Below the pieces are notes generated by a model. It saw only the letters and a program-made list of their open reading frames with translations. It was not told where the DNA came from and did no database searches. The translations under genes were made by a program, and so were the position numbers. Positions 46,742-59,295 of a DNA stretch of 64,000 bases are shown in pieces. Each line of letters begins with the position of its first letter. The first letter of the stretch is position 1. Origin of the DNA: Rostrohypoxylon terebratum (Eukaryota > Ascomycota > Sordariomycetes > Xylariales > Hypoxylaceae); the NCBI GenBank assembly GCA_022497145.1, contig MU385928.1:1-64000 (forward strand), written 5' to 3'.

Positions 46742-48956
46742 TTAGAACATAGATGAGTCGAAGTACGGGTGATAGGCACCACGGACGGGTTGACGTCGGT
46801 CTGGATGGAAAGCAGGTATATGAGGCGGTCGATCCGCGATAATGCGAGCGCCGAATTCGCGAGAGGCCCAATCCTTGAGGTCTCTCATAGGTTGTCCAGA
46901 CTGGCAGTAGATCGTCTTGACTCCTCTCTGGATGAGTTTCCCTAGCAAGGTGTCGGGAAACGGCTCGTGGGAGATATCTATGGTGGACAAGTTAGGGAAG
47001 CGACTAGCTATGTCGAGCACGACATCATCTAATATCAGACTGTGATGGAGTTCCTCTCGTGAGAATCCCGCGAAGCTGAGATAGGTGACGCTGTTGCTTC
47101 TGAACCAGCCAGGAATCGTAGGAGATCGAGGGTTTTTGAAGAAGTCTCGAGTAGGCAGCGGGTCCATGTGTATTTCTCGTAGAGTGCCAGATTCCAGGCC
47201 AGCTCTAACCAACGACTCAAAGAAATACACGGTGATCGGGCATGGAGATAATATCATTGAAAATTTCTCCAATTCTGGAAAAGAAGAGTCGGGTGAGCTA
47301 GCAGATGCCTCGGAATTCACATGTGGCCAGATGATCGGCATTTCTTCAGATTCGGGGTGTAGCTCTAAATGTAGCTCGCGCAACGATATTTTGTGAATCC
47401 ACGAGAATATAGCTGGACTGTGTGAGCTCGCCTGCCTCCCTACGAATAAGCTCTGAAGTCTTGGCCAGCCATCGACTATCGACATAAGGTCCCCAACCAA
47501 CAAATCAACATAGGCCTCTTCTACATTAGGGGTTGATTCAAAAATATTGCTCCCCTGTAGATAGTTAGAGTCGTGATTTCAATTGGAGGTCATGCAAACT
47601 TACCATGTCTACAATTTGAGGAGCATTCAGGCATTCAACGCGAATGATTTTCAATTTATCCAACCGGGGCCAATTATGGAACCAGGCCGTGGATCCGTTA
47701 CTAGGATACGGAAGATTGAAGACAGAGAGTTCCTCTAAAGACTCGGAAGAAGATTCAAGCAGTTGTCGTAAAAGCCCCGCTGTGGGATGTATTCCCCGGC
47801 CCAAGTATAGGCTTTTTAGTTTGGGTCTTTTCGCATTCGCTGGTAGCGCTCCCAAGGAAAGGATCGCAATAGGTTCTCTTAGCTTAAGGATTTTAAGGTT
47901 ATGGAGGAAACGGAAGAGACGCTCAAGTTTACATGTCTTCAAGAACTGGGCACAGCCATCGATGGATAGTTCTGTAATGCTCTGACCGGCGTATTTCCAA
48001 TTGGATGTGAAGCTGGCTAGAAATCTTGGAGAAGATGGTTCCCTGAGTCGAGTGAAGGTGTATTCCTGACTCTTCCACAGGTCGCTAAGAGATTTTCCAG
48101 TCAAGACGGTTTTCCAGGTCTTTGAGACACACAAACAGCGACTAATTCACGGGTCAATAAATCAGGTAGGCCAAAACTTTATATGAAGGCGACTTACCAT
48201 TGTGTCTTGGTGTTGAGAAGCCGAAATATCATGCTCACAAGCTCGATGGGAAGTTCAGTCACGGGATCAAACATGGCCAGGGATAATACTTTGTCTTTCT
48301 GGGCTTGTAATTTCTATAGGCGATCATTAATTAAGGTCTCGTGGTATTTACTAAGAAAACTTACAGGTAAGAGAGTATGATTGGGGCTCTTTCGCTTGAC
48401 AAGTTCTATGCCTTGCTTGTAATTGTGATAAGCAGTAGTATGCTGGTTCTTCAGTCTAAGAACCTTTCCTAAACGCAGGTAACACTAATTGAGAAGTCAA
48501 TATGACGAAACAAAATTCGACAGAACAATCTAATCTAACCTTGGGTTCTCTTGGAGAAAGGTTAACCATCTTCAAAGAAAATTCAAGGGCTTCGTCGAGC
48601 CTATTCTGCACTTCATAGGTCGCAATAAGCGAATCAAGAGCATCGATATGGAGTTGCTTATTGCATCGTTGGGAAGTTGATAGTTTTGTCAAGGCCCCCT
48701 TCAAATTCCTCTTCTCAATCCCTGACAAGATATCATTGTCGATACGTGGCTGCTTCTGGACGGCGACGCCACAGATGCACATGTCCATAGCCTAGATAGA
48801 AGGATAAGTGCATGTTGAGCATAGAGTCGTCGATGAACAATTTACCTGAAGAAAATACTTCTCGGCAAGATCGTACTGCAAAGCCTTGTAAGACTTTTGG
48901 CCTTTCTGGATTAATATTGTAGCCTTGGCTGCACCGCGACCGGTGGCAGTGGCCAT
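46742..48956 (-). CDS. TPR/F-box/LRR protein (Pof3/Dia2-like)
   Basis: Six exons on the minus strand: 48956-48846, 48791-48540, 48484-48365, 48313-48198, 48141-47604 and 47554-46742 (649 residues, frame closes). The N-terminal TPR block (about 10-150; SYKALQYDLAEKYFLQAMDMC, LDSLIATYEVQNRLDEALEFSLKMV, CYLRLGKVLRLKNQHTTAYHNYKQGI) is followed by an F-box (about 175-215; DPVTELPIELVSMIFRLL, CVSKTWKTVL) and irregular LRRs to the C-terminus (ELSIDGC, LKILKLREP, LKSLYLGRGI, LEELSVFNLPY). This is the architecture of S. pombe Pof3 and S. cerevisiae Dia2, SCF substrate adaptors linked to replication and genome stability, and the length is close to theirs. It should pair with Skp1-Cul1 in the nucleus. 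Orthology is inferred from domain order, not alignment. Confidence 0.82.
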
Positions 48957-51900
48957 ATTTCCAGGTGTGTGGTTAAAAAAACAAATGGCTGCCGCTGATG
49001 AGAAATACTAAGAGATGGGAGAGAATATTTGACGGGCTCATCTAAACTCAATGAATAGTGTCGTCTCTCATTCAGGATTTGAGATGCATTTGCGGTGTTG
49101 GTGTTGAAGGTTAGATGAAGAAAGTAGATGTGGAAAGGGAAAGTCAATATTGAATACAGCATAGACGCGGTCACAAAACGGACAAACTAGAGCAGACGCG
49201 TAAAGTGCAACGGTACTGTATTACGGGGCAGCGATCTAAGATTTGGCGGGGTAGTGGGGTCGTCCATCTGCATATACATATATAGGTACCTATTGTATTC
49301 AAGGTTGTCCTAAACATTTATAAGGTTATTAGGTAGGTAGGTACAATACCTAGCAGACCTAGGTATACCTACTTATCGTGTCAATGGATGCAGGTGCTCT
49401 CCTCAGGCAATGCTCGAGGAACAGAAACAAGTACAGTAGCACATATAAACTTGCCAATAACACTTATTTGTCTGATAGAGTATTTCATATATATAAACTT
49501 ACAGCATGTTTTTCCATAGAAACATTAGTGTCATTTCCGACCAGAAATCAGTGTACTTGGTATAGGTAGTTCGTATCAGTTATCATATTTTTAATCGATA
49601 CTACGCATCGCTTTCACGTAAATGTAGGTAGGTATTCCTGTGTGTCAAAGATCTTTTACACCTTGTAAGACCTTGATGACGTAGAATACTTGGGTAGGCA
49701 ATTGCCTTTCTTAAAGTTAAACTTTATTAATAAAATATTTCCTTTGTGATATTATTATGTTCACTTAGTAATAATGGAAAATAAGAGTTACATTTGGTTT
49801 ATCTATAAAACCTACTTAAGCTTAACAGATGATTAGGAGAAACTATGTCTTGAAAGTGTCCACTTATTCGTTTTATTCCTGTTGTTCGGCCCAACATTAA
49901 GAAAGATACGTATTGATACCTCCTATGGTATGGTGGGTAAGAATTAGCACACTGTCAGGTATTTTCTTTTGGCTGGGGACCCCTGATATAAATCTCATGG
50001 GTTTTTAGCTACAAGCAATGCGCTGATTTTAGGTGGGTATGTGTAAGTACCTGTAAGGCTCGTTTCGACAAGTTCTCGTTGAATTAGTATGGGATTTTGT
50101 CTCCACAGACTCCACTGGTACCTGACAGTGTGCTAATTCTTACCCATCATACCATAGTAGGTCCTAGGTCCTACATATATCGTGAGCCCCACGAGCGAAA
50201 TACTACAAAGAGAGAATGCGCCTAAGCTGAGGCCACGCCATGTCTATTAACGGTAAGCACCACAAACATCCTCTCGACTTGAAAAGATCCGTCGTGGAAG
50301 GAATGATGGGTGACAACATTGAATGTGGGGGCGGAGTGTGAAATACGGAAAGACCATTAATGATTACCTTAGGCTGCCTTAGGTTTCTAGCATTTGCGGT
50401 ATTGATATTTAAAACATCCTTTTAGACAGAAACAGTCCGAACAAAATTAGGTACCTTAGGTAGTAGGCATATTAAGGTTTCCAGGGTTCCGAAGTTAAAT
50501 GCTTCGATGTATTGTTGATGTATTGATGTATCTTCAATGCTGTGTCACCACGACTGCACGACTCGACGCCGAGTTCCTCCAATTTGGGTCCACCTCTTTA
50601 CGTTCCCCCCTCACCTTAATCCTGTTTTTTATTAATTCCCGTCATCCACAATACAACACAACACATCTTATACTGCAATTATTTCAGATATTTTGGAAAT
50701 GATCCATCGATGCTACGCGGCACAAGGTGATGGCTTACAGTCATACGTACCCATGGTCCCATGCAGCTTCGGCCCCAGACGGGAACTCCCATTCTTTTTA
50801 TCGTTCCTCGCCGTGGCGGGTTATATGTACCTGATAATATCTAGTACGTGCCCAGCAGCGTATGAGAGGGTATGAAATCGTACGGAATTGTATAGCAGGA
50901 GGAGGCGTTGCTATACCGAAGGAGCCGTAGAGCAGCAAACTACCACCACGGGGCTTAGGATGGTCATCCCTACGTACGGTATTAGTAACTAGTAGGTACG
51001 TACGTCGTACGCATACTATGGATATCCATGAATGTCTTCTTTCCCGTTAAATCGTCATTCCTTACATTACCCACCCAGTCAAGTCAAGTCAAGTCAAGTC
51101 CGCCCAACGAAGAGGCGCAGAACCCCGTATTCTTGACCATCTCACCCTCTCGACCTCTCACCCCGGGACCAGACCCGGGGTGGCACGGGGGTGGTAGCGT
51201 GCCTAGTAGGCGGAGAAATAGTAGATAATCCAACCCAATCTATCCCAAACCCCGTCCTCCCTTCCTCTATCCCCCACCTTTTTTTTTATCCCGTAGAGAA
51301 TTTTTATCTCCTTCGTGTTACTTCCAACTAATCCCCGCTTGCTTATTCTGATATACCTGATAGACCCCGACCATCTCATCCATCTCGTCCCCACCGGGTA
51401 TTCCGGTCTCCTGACGGGTATGTCGCGCAGAGCTTGTGTCGCAAGCTCTACTTCTTTCGGTTCAACGCAGGCCGGGCCAGGCAACGAAAGGAGGCATACC
51501 GCTGCGAGAGCATCACGAGAGGATCCACAACGAAGATGATAACGATAATTATGATGTGACTCTACGTCCCCGCGGCTCGGCACGATTGATGTATCTCCAA
51601 CATACTCGCTCTTGCCTTCTGCGTTGTCCTTCTGTCGCGAGGGTTTATGGGTGGCTTACCCTGCCTCCAAACCCAAACCCAACCCACCCCCCCCCCAAAA
51701 AAAACCCTCTCTTTATCCCGACCAGTAATCGTGATGGCGAAGAGCGCTGCCCCTTGCAGGATCGTTAAGCCTCTGGGTATGTACCTACCGTTCGGTACAA
51801 GGAGATCCTTCGCGGACAGCTTGAGTGTGCGAGCATCTTGGGTCTAATAGCGACGATCTAGTAAGACTTCCTTACGTGATATGGCCGGATTGGCATCGGA

Positions 51901-54900
51901 TGGTCATGGGTCTATCATAAACTAGAGGGGTAACGGGCAGGTAGGTAACGCAGACAGACGTAGTTAGGTGTATCAAGATAATAAAGGTATGGATGTAATC
52001 ATGCAGTTGAAAATAATCAGGACCTTAGTAAGTTGCTAAGTTTATGGATCTGTGTAGGTTTTTGCTTGAGAGGTACGAAACAAGCATGAGGTATGTGTGA
52101 GCCGAGAATTTCCAAAATCGTTTCTCGGTTTACAAGCTGAGGGGCGAAACACCCGTGTTGTTATTAATGTAAACTTTTTTTCAGCAGAGGACCGAGACCG
52201 AAGTTGGAAAGCTTCGCCTTGCATGCCCCAGTGTTAAGCGACCAGAGCCACCACCTCGCCGCGGCTATCCCCAGGGATCGCGTCTACAGCGTCAAAAGGC
52301 GCCTAATAACAGCCCCCCAAAGCCACGTGGAACAGCTGTGGTAGAACCGGAACACTGTCAGATGCTTCCCCTCCCACACATCTGTTACCATCATTACCAC
52401 CACCAACTAAGACACGTAGGACAGGTAATAAGTCTCGCAGCTGCGAGATGGTGATTGGGTAGAATGGTAGCGATTTTGTGATAATTTGTGATAATTCGTG
52501 ATGGTTGATGGTGTATGGCTCGGCGCCCGGACTGGTCGGCATATCTTTGATACTTGCATTATTTCCACCACTCTCATTTGTGGTGCATCGCTGCTACATC
52601 GTACATTCGTACATCGTGCATCGTGCATCGTGCATCATACCTAAATCCAATTTATGTAAGGCTCTACTACGTACCGGTGCTGCGTGCTGCGTGCTGCGTG
52701 TGCAGGTTACGTATGCAGTCAGTCACTCATACATTATCCATCCCTATATCAGCCTATAAGACTTTACGGCCGGGTAGCAGGTAAATCGGAGGAGTTGGCT
52801 CTGTTGGAGGTCGGGTGTCTTGGATTCGTAAGGTCGACTGCTTGTCCTTTCCCAACTCGTCTTCCCGAAGGGATACAAACCCAGGACCCAGGTAGAAAGG
52901 CACATCAGACCCAGGTTCGGCCGAAAATGGAAAATGGAGGAGAAAAAAAATAAATGGAGGAGAATTGGCTAGGTATTTTCTAGAATAAAAAAAATGGGGA
53001 GATACTAAAAACTAAACTAACGCTAGTAAACTATCCATGCAGCCATGTACTACATATGTAAACTATTACTTTACGTATTATTTTTAGCTATCATCCATGC
53101 TGCCATGTACGTACCTGAAAGACTAAAAGTCATAACAGGTAACCAATCATGATTGATAATTCTTTACCAGTCCGGCACCGCAATTCTATCGGTCCAACTC
53201 GGACCTGTCGTTCGACTAGCAGTAGAATAATGCGAGGTAACTGGTTCGGCAGTGTGGTATTAGTGCTCACGCACGCACGTTTAACTTGTCTTACTAGAGT
53301 CTAGTACAACGAGTACAAAAGTCCTAGTATCTAGGTATGCTATCCATTGGTAATTGGGGGCGACTCCCAACCTATCAGCGGCCCGAGAAGCTGACTTGGT
53401 CTTGGTCCTGCACAGACACTACATCCGTACATGCAGGTCCACGGTCTCCCCCCTTCCCCCCCTACGCTCGATAGGGTAATTGCCTATGTACTCCATAGGG
53501 AGAGGTTGGGTACCCACGATCTGGATAGATGGGTGGCCTCACTACCACCACCACAACCTGCGAGGCTGGCGAGGCTACAATTCGCTGTGGCGTTTTGGGG
53601 GCTATTTACAACTACATTTCTATGATAGGTTCGTTTCATATATTGCCCATTGTCCAACTGGTTAGGTCGGAGATCGGTATGATTCATTCTAGGCATACCC
53701 GGTCTCTTGGGGATTGTCGAGAAGCGATGAGAATATTAGAGGAGTAGTCTTATCAGTCAAATACTTGCGCAAATATCGAGTCCTATGTCGCGATGGGAAA
53801 AAAATGTCTGTCTTATAAATATAGCTACTTGCAGGTTGTTGGCGCATTATCGAATCTATAATAGTAATCCGGAAAAAAAAAAGCTCTTGGTGACCACTTA
53901 TTAGTGAGTAGATGCTTAAAAATCAGAAGCTGATTAATAATCTACAAGTAATTACTCATAACATGCACATATGATGATATTCACCATAGGTATTCGGGAC
54001 CAAATTCGACAAGATGGATAATTCTCAGCTAATCAATGTCAATCGAGATGCTTTCTATCTGATTCTCATTGCGTAATCAATGTGTATCCTCCCCAGGCTC
54101 GCAGGTCGTCCTCCACTCTATGCTCGCTGAGAGTTTCTAATCTAGATGGTGTTTTATAGCGTATCTTCGTGACCAGACGAAGCGCGAGAAGCTGTTTTTT
54201 TCCTGTTGGTGTTGTAGGAGTGGACGACGAGGATCTAAGTCGGCCATCGGGCTGTGCCAGGCAGACCACGAGGTCCGACCAAATCCTACCAACTAGGGTA
54301 AATCCAGTTTACCTGTCCCCCCAACAGCCCCAAACCTAGCTCGGCTAGTTACAGCTTTGGAGAAAGGGAAAAAAGTTAGAAATACATGACCCGACTGCTG
54401 CCTGAGCGTGATTAGATGGTAGTGGTGGTGGTGGTTCTTGTTCTTGTTGTTACACCTGACCCGCAGGAACGTGTGTGAATCCTAGAATAGTGAGATAAGA
54501 GAAGAGTGCAGCCCTCAAGAAAATGACTCAGAAGGAAACGATACGCAACTGAAGAAAGCAAGGAAATGGGAGCCGAGTTTTGAGTGCCGATATCACATAA
54601 TCCCCAGCCGGAGGAAATCAGCACTCAAACCCCCTCCCTCTCTCCCTCCAATATTAGGTAATTCCTCCCAGGGAAAAAAAGAACGCCTGGTATATTCCCA
54701 ATCGTCCACTGATGCATGACCCAGAACCATGAAATGATAGAAAATAAACGAAAATTCTCTCGAACCGGCCTTTTTGATCCAGTTGTCTCCGCGCCACTTA
54801 ACGTTTCTCGTGAGATGTTGATTCGATCTGTGTCGTGACGTTAAGATAACATGAGTCGGAAACCACATTAACCTCATCTGTTTTGTATATCCTCCTAAAC

Positions 54901-55464
54901 CCAATGCAAGATTTGTTCCCTCGCCGGCGCTATGCTAAATCAATAAAGATGAGAGAGAGAAAAAAACCGGAAAAGTGGGAAATGATGAAGGAGAGTGGCG
55001 GCGTCCAGCCCGTGAAGTTCGAATAGTCGTGTTTTTGGTTGCTGTTAGGTATGCTAGGAAACATTGAATAAATGTAACTGCCGAGGGTGGGAAAAAAACC
55101 GGAGAAGCGACCCCGTCGCCGATTGACGGTATCAGACAATTGACTGGTCAATCCTGTTTCGTCTGAGTCTTCGATAACTTGATGTGTGTTATGATGGCAT
55201 CCATAGTAATCGTCCGGTGTCGAACCGTACGACAGGGCGCTAAAAGACCCAATGGCTTCGTTATAGGGCGGGGGGAGCCGACGTTGACATGATGCGGTCG
55301 TGGCCTACAAACAGCAACGATAGCTGAGAGGGCCGGCGGGACGGCGACCACTTCTTCGGTTTAGGTCTGAAAGAGTACAGGTAGGAAACCCAGTCCTCGA
55401 ATTCGAACTTCAACAACGGGGGAGAATGCCAAGCACAGCAGCCCATTACCGAAGACAAGACTTT
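48957..55464. other. Gene desert, ~6.5 kb
   Basis: No supported gene. Contains a MITE-like inverted-repeat element (49918-50162), simple repeats (aagtc x4-5 near 51079-51099; catcgtg repeats near 52615; gctgcgt repeats near 52679), a 60-bp-spaced duplication of a ccatg(c)gccatgtac-like stretch (53031-53050 and 53091-53110), and GTT/GGT microsatellites near 54420. The many small ORFs are compositionally random. Confidence 0.5.
49918..50162. mobile_element. MITE-like element with 44-bp terminal inverted repeats
   Basis: 49918-49961 is the reverse complement of 50119-50162 with 42 of 44 positions matching; the two ends enclose 157 bp with no ORF. The whole unit is 245 bp, AT-rich inside, non-coding. 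Length, long near-identical termini and absence of coding capacity fit a miniature inverted-repeat transposable element, though no clear target-site duplication is seen (left flank gtattgat, right flank cctaggtc). The RNA would fold into a long hairpin. Confidence 0.7.
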
Positions 55465-55713
55465 TCATCGACGGTGACGGTATGAGCTCTCTCGGGACTG
55501 GTTGCTGTAGTACCCCGAGTCTGAGTAGGATTGGCCTCCGGCATATGAGCCATAGCTGCTTGTCTGTGAGTGCTTCGAGCAAGCATATCCAACTAGTATT
55601 GTTCGGGTAGTGATGTGATGCCCTGACTGACCATACGCCGGGCAACGGTCGACCGCGTGTTGGTAGTAAAGGCAGTGACAGGCCGAGTATTTTTCGATCA
55701 GTTGATAGCACAT
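55465..55713 (-). CDS. Small conserved-looking Cys/Tyr-rich protein
   Basis: An 82-residue single-exon frame with its own ATG and stop. The N-terminal ~50 residues (MCYQLIEKYSACHCLYYQH, DRCPAYGQSGH, ILVGYACSKHS) have five Cys and three His in a pattern I associate with a widespread family of short uncharacterised proteins in filamentous ascomycetes; C-x-C then C, and C-x-x-H, could bind a metal. The C-terminal ~30 residues are Ser/Tyr/Gly-rich and disordered, with a basic end. There is no signal peptide. A longer frame overlaps it on the same strand (55361-55999) but is low-complexity. The recognition is from memory of the family, without a search. Confidence 0.6.
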   Translation of the reverse strand: MCYQLIEKYSACHCLYYQHAVDRCPAYGQSGHHITTRTILVGYACSKHSQTSSYGSYAGGQSYSDSGYYSNQSRESSYRHRR

Positions 55714-56304
55714 TTTGACAGTTTAGGGTATCGAGATAGCAAGGATGTAGGTCAATGGCTTCAAAACGAAGGCAGGGGAGAGCAATTGTATATCTAGGTT
55801 GGCAGGGTGTACGTGGAATCGTGTGGGCAAGTGGTCTCGTGTGTGTTGAGGATGATCCAGTGTGATCCGGTGTGGATGATATATGTGTTCCGGTGTGTTC
55901 GAGATGTAAAAGATGTGAAGCAATGGAAGAAGTCAAGACGGATTGGGAAGCAGTGGCAAAACTAAATCTTATAAAATAAAAGGCCGACCTAGAGAACACG
56001 AAAGGAAAGGACCGGAAAGTGAATGTGTTCAGGTGACTGATGAGTCGACAGAAGTCCTGCTGCGACTTAGGGCGAGAAGAGGCATCGTAGCCTTATAGGG
56101 TTTTTTTGCAGCCTGGCCAGGTTGCGCGTGCCTCTCATTGAGGGACAGGGAAGGGACAAGGAAAATCACCAAGTGACGACAGAAGCTTACTCGAATACCG
56201 GCTTGACTAAGTCCGTATCTTGCATGTAACTCACCTTATGCAGGTCAACGGGACGTAGTCTGAAAGAGAGATCCATGATGGGTACATGGGAAAAAGGCGG
56301 CGCA

Positions 56305-56322
56305 GGGGGGGTGAAGGGGGGG
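56305..56322 (+). other. G-quadruplex candidate (two G7 runs)
   Basis: Two runs of seven G separated by TGAA, enough for four G3 tracts on the plus strand. Lies about 590 bp upstream of the small minus-strand gene start. Confidence 0.6.
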
Positions 56323-56409
56323 CGGCAGCTGCCTTGCCATGATGAGTAAAATGCGCAGCCAGCATGTTTAGGTTAGGTATACGGTATGTATAGTTTATTA
56401 TGGATGAGA

Positions 56410-56436
56410 GGGCGAGGGCGAGGGCGCGGGCGAGGG
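56410..56436 (+). other. G-quadruplex candidate, five GGG runs with 3-nt loops
   Basis: GGG at 56410, 56416, 56422, 56428 and 56434, each separated by cga or cgc, giving a perfect 6-bp period. This meets the standard G3-N1-7 quadruplex definition with one spare run. Confidence 0.8.
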
Positions 56437-57638
56437 TTAAGGAATGGTGAAAGGTAGGTTAGGTTAGGTAGGTTAGGTAGATCAGGTAGGTATCCATATT
56501 GGAATAGGAATAGGAAATAAGAAATAAGAATAGGTAGAAATAGGTATAGGTGTATATGGCGGATAAGACCCGCCGGCCACGCTAGCGTAGGCGGGCGATG
56601 GAGAGTGCCTGGTCTTTGCATCCTTTACCTTTGCTTCGTTTTTCAGGCAGTCAGGTGAAAAGGTAACGGAAAGTGGAGTTAGTTGTTTGACTGCATTCTG
56701 CTAGTGTCTAAGCCGGGGTGAGACATCGGATTGGTAGAAATCCAGGTAGCAGAAGAAGTAATTATGGTAGTAATGGTTAGTACACGAGCTTGGGCTGTTA
56801 CTGTTAGTTGTTAGGAATTCTGCAGTTGTGATTGCGGTTGTGGTTGTAAATAGTAGTCGTAGATGACTGTTGTTGTTATTGGCAGTGGATTTGTTTGTGT
56901 TGTGTTTCTGTGCTACGATAGAATAGAAAAATAGATCGAATAATTACTTTTTTCCCCCCTCGTCATTCGGATTCGGATCAAAAAATAATCGACCACTCTT
57001 CTTTTCGATTGGAAATGGGAATTCGGTCATGGACCGACCTACCAAACACTTCATAGGTTCCCTGCAGGGCTGATCCCACTTCAGCATGTACGTACCGCCA
57101 GTGGAATATGTACCCTAGCTGCAGATTGCTCCCTACCTACTAACCTAGTATCTAGGCAAGGATGGAGACTCGTACAAGTCGTAGTGAAGCTGACAGTCCA
57201 ATGTACCTGAGAGTACCTACCTGGACAGAACTCATGTTTCTATACATACCTCCGGGAAAAGGCAGTGTTGCTACACAAGAGGTTAAAAGATTGTAATATA
57301 CTACACTAATTATATTAGAACCTCATACTCCGAGGACTTTGGAACGTTTTTGGGTATTTTTTTTTATAACTTACGGCATGTGAACCCTTAATTTTGGTCA
57401 AGTGTGATTGATTGCAACCTGTTAGGAAAATGCTTAGCAGGAAAGGTGATAAACCCCCTACCGTCTAGTTAGCAATCCGGCACTCATACTACTGCGCCTT
57501 TTCACAGCAGCCGGCAATCACGGATCCAAAGATGGGACTGTATTTCTCATACATAGGTAATGACGAGTGCTAGAAGATTGTTTCAAAAAATTTGGGGGTC
57601 GATCCCGGGACTTCCTAGGCTTTCTGTACGCGTTGTTA

Positions 57639-57715
57639 ACAGTGAATAGTCAGTAGACAGTGGACAGTGGATAGTGGACAATAAACAATGGATAATGGAT
57701 AATGGTCAGTGGTTT
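57639..57715. repeat. 7-bp tandem array, 11 copies
   Basis: Eleven heptamers in strict register, consensus (g/a)tgga(c/t)a, degenerate at the ends. Confidence 0.8.
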
Positions 57716-58602
57716 ATGTCAGAGCTTACATGGGTATTGTGTGTTAAAGATAATAATGGTGCTTACAATTATTATCCAGCGTCTAAAATAAATGATTAAG
57801 TTTGAAAATTTAAGTACTAGGTATACTAAATAGTAACCACTCAAGTATAACATTACCAAGTTTTAGTTCTTATAAAAATAATAAACCGACGAGGATGAAT
57901 ATATTAGGGTGAAATAAATTAAATTATTATCATTTAGTTAATCATTGCTCGAGTACGTTGTTTTAAGGTCCTTAGAGTTTACAATTGAGTTTGAATTTTT
58001 ATTTTAGGTAATATATTTTAGCACGTCATTGGTGCAAAGTTCCAACTTAAGGCTTAAGCGGACCGAACCTAATAATAATAAAGTCACGTTTCGATCAATA
58101 TTATTTTATTACATGCGGTGGTATATGCAATGACGTCAAGTTGGGTTATAAACAAAAGAAGAATAGATTTTCAATATAAAGGTATTTGGAAATATTGAAA
58201 AATAACCCAAAGTCTTGTTCATTATTCTGACAACTCGCCACTCGCCACTCCGACCTTCCCCGGGAGCATCGGCGTCAAGTATCAACAGGTGTGGTCCGGC
58301 TTTCGTGGAAGCGCGAGCTATAGTTGAGTCAGTTGCCATGATTAAAAACTAAAGCATGACCTCATTCACCGTAGCATTGTCGACGACACTTTCCACCTGT
58401 CGGATGGCGAGCGATCGGCTTTTAGGACCGCACTTACATAGTTAGGTACATGGGATAGGTGAACGGATTTAATCATCGCCGCATGGTGTTAACAGCCGGT
58501 CCGGCTCACCCTTCCGCCATCTCTCTATTGCCGATTTTAACCCAACCGTGGGTGGTCAGCAAAAACAATCGAAAAACACACTGCAGTATGTACTTTAGAC
58601 TT

Positions 58603-58634
58603 TAGTATCGTAGTATCATAGTATCATAGTATCG
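58603..58634. repeat. 8-bp tandem array, 4 copies
   Basis: tagtatc(g/a) repeated four times. Confidence 0.85.
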
Positions 58635-59263
58635 TGGCATTTTATTATCATCATAATCATAATCATAATTGCTATTTTATCAGCATATATCATCTTGACT
58701 AAGGTGCTTAGGAGGAGTTCATCAAAGACACCTAGCCCCAGTCTGTTGGATGTGAAGGATGACGAAACGTATGATATGGAAGATATTTAGGATATTGGTC
58801 GGCTCCGCGTAACTTCCCGCTGGACGTTTTGCGCCTATCAAGCTCTCAAGCGCTATTGTAGGACAATAGGGGAAGTCGTACCTTGCATTGGCCAATTCCT
58901 TATTACAAGCAGTCTCTCCTATTCTATTCGTCTTTGGGCACTGTATGCAGCGTAACCGAGTGGATAGTCCGGGGCTGCACGCGACAGTCTCATCTGTGGA
59001 ATGTGTGACGATTGGTTATCGTACGGCTTTGCGCTTCTGCTAGCCCATGCCATTCTACGACGTTATGTACCGTAGCTGTAGGCTTGCAAGGTACGAACTT
59101 GTACATTCACGTGCATATTATACAATAAGAAATCGGAACCAAATTCGGAATCACGGTTTGCGTCACCACCTTTCCATAGTAGGCATCTATCGTGGGTGAG
59201 GTCGCCAGGATGATGACGGAATTACCTTACCCGGAGCCTTGGAGACGGCGCGGTGGTACTGGT

Positions 59264-59295
59264 AGATTGACAGATTGACAGATTGACAGATTGCC
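59264..59295. repeat. 8-bp tandem array, 4 copies
   Basis: agattgac repeated three times exactly, followed by a one-mismatch copy. Confidence 0.85.

Noticed and set aside
55361..55999. 212-codon minus-strand ORF overlapping the small Cys/His gene
   Set aside because: Ser/His/Leu low-complexity text with no motif; the 82-codon frame has the protein-like Cys pattern.
58950..58985. gtaaccgagtgg string resembling a tRNA-Leu/Ser A-box
   Set aside because: No B-box at a suitable distance.
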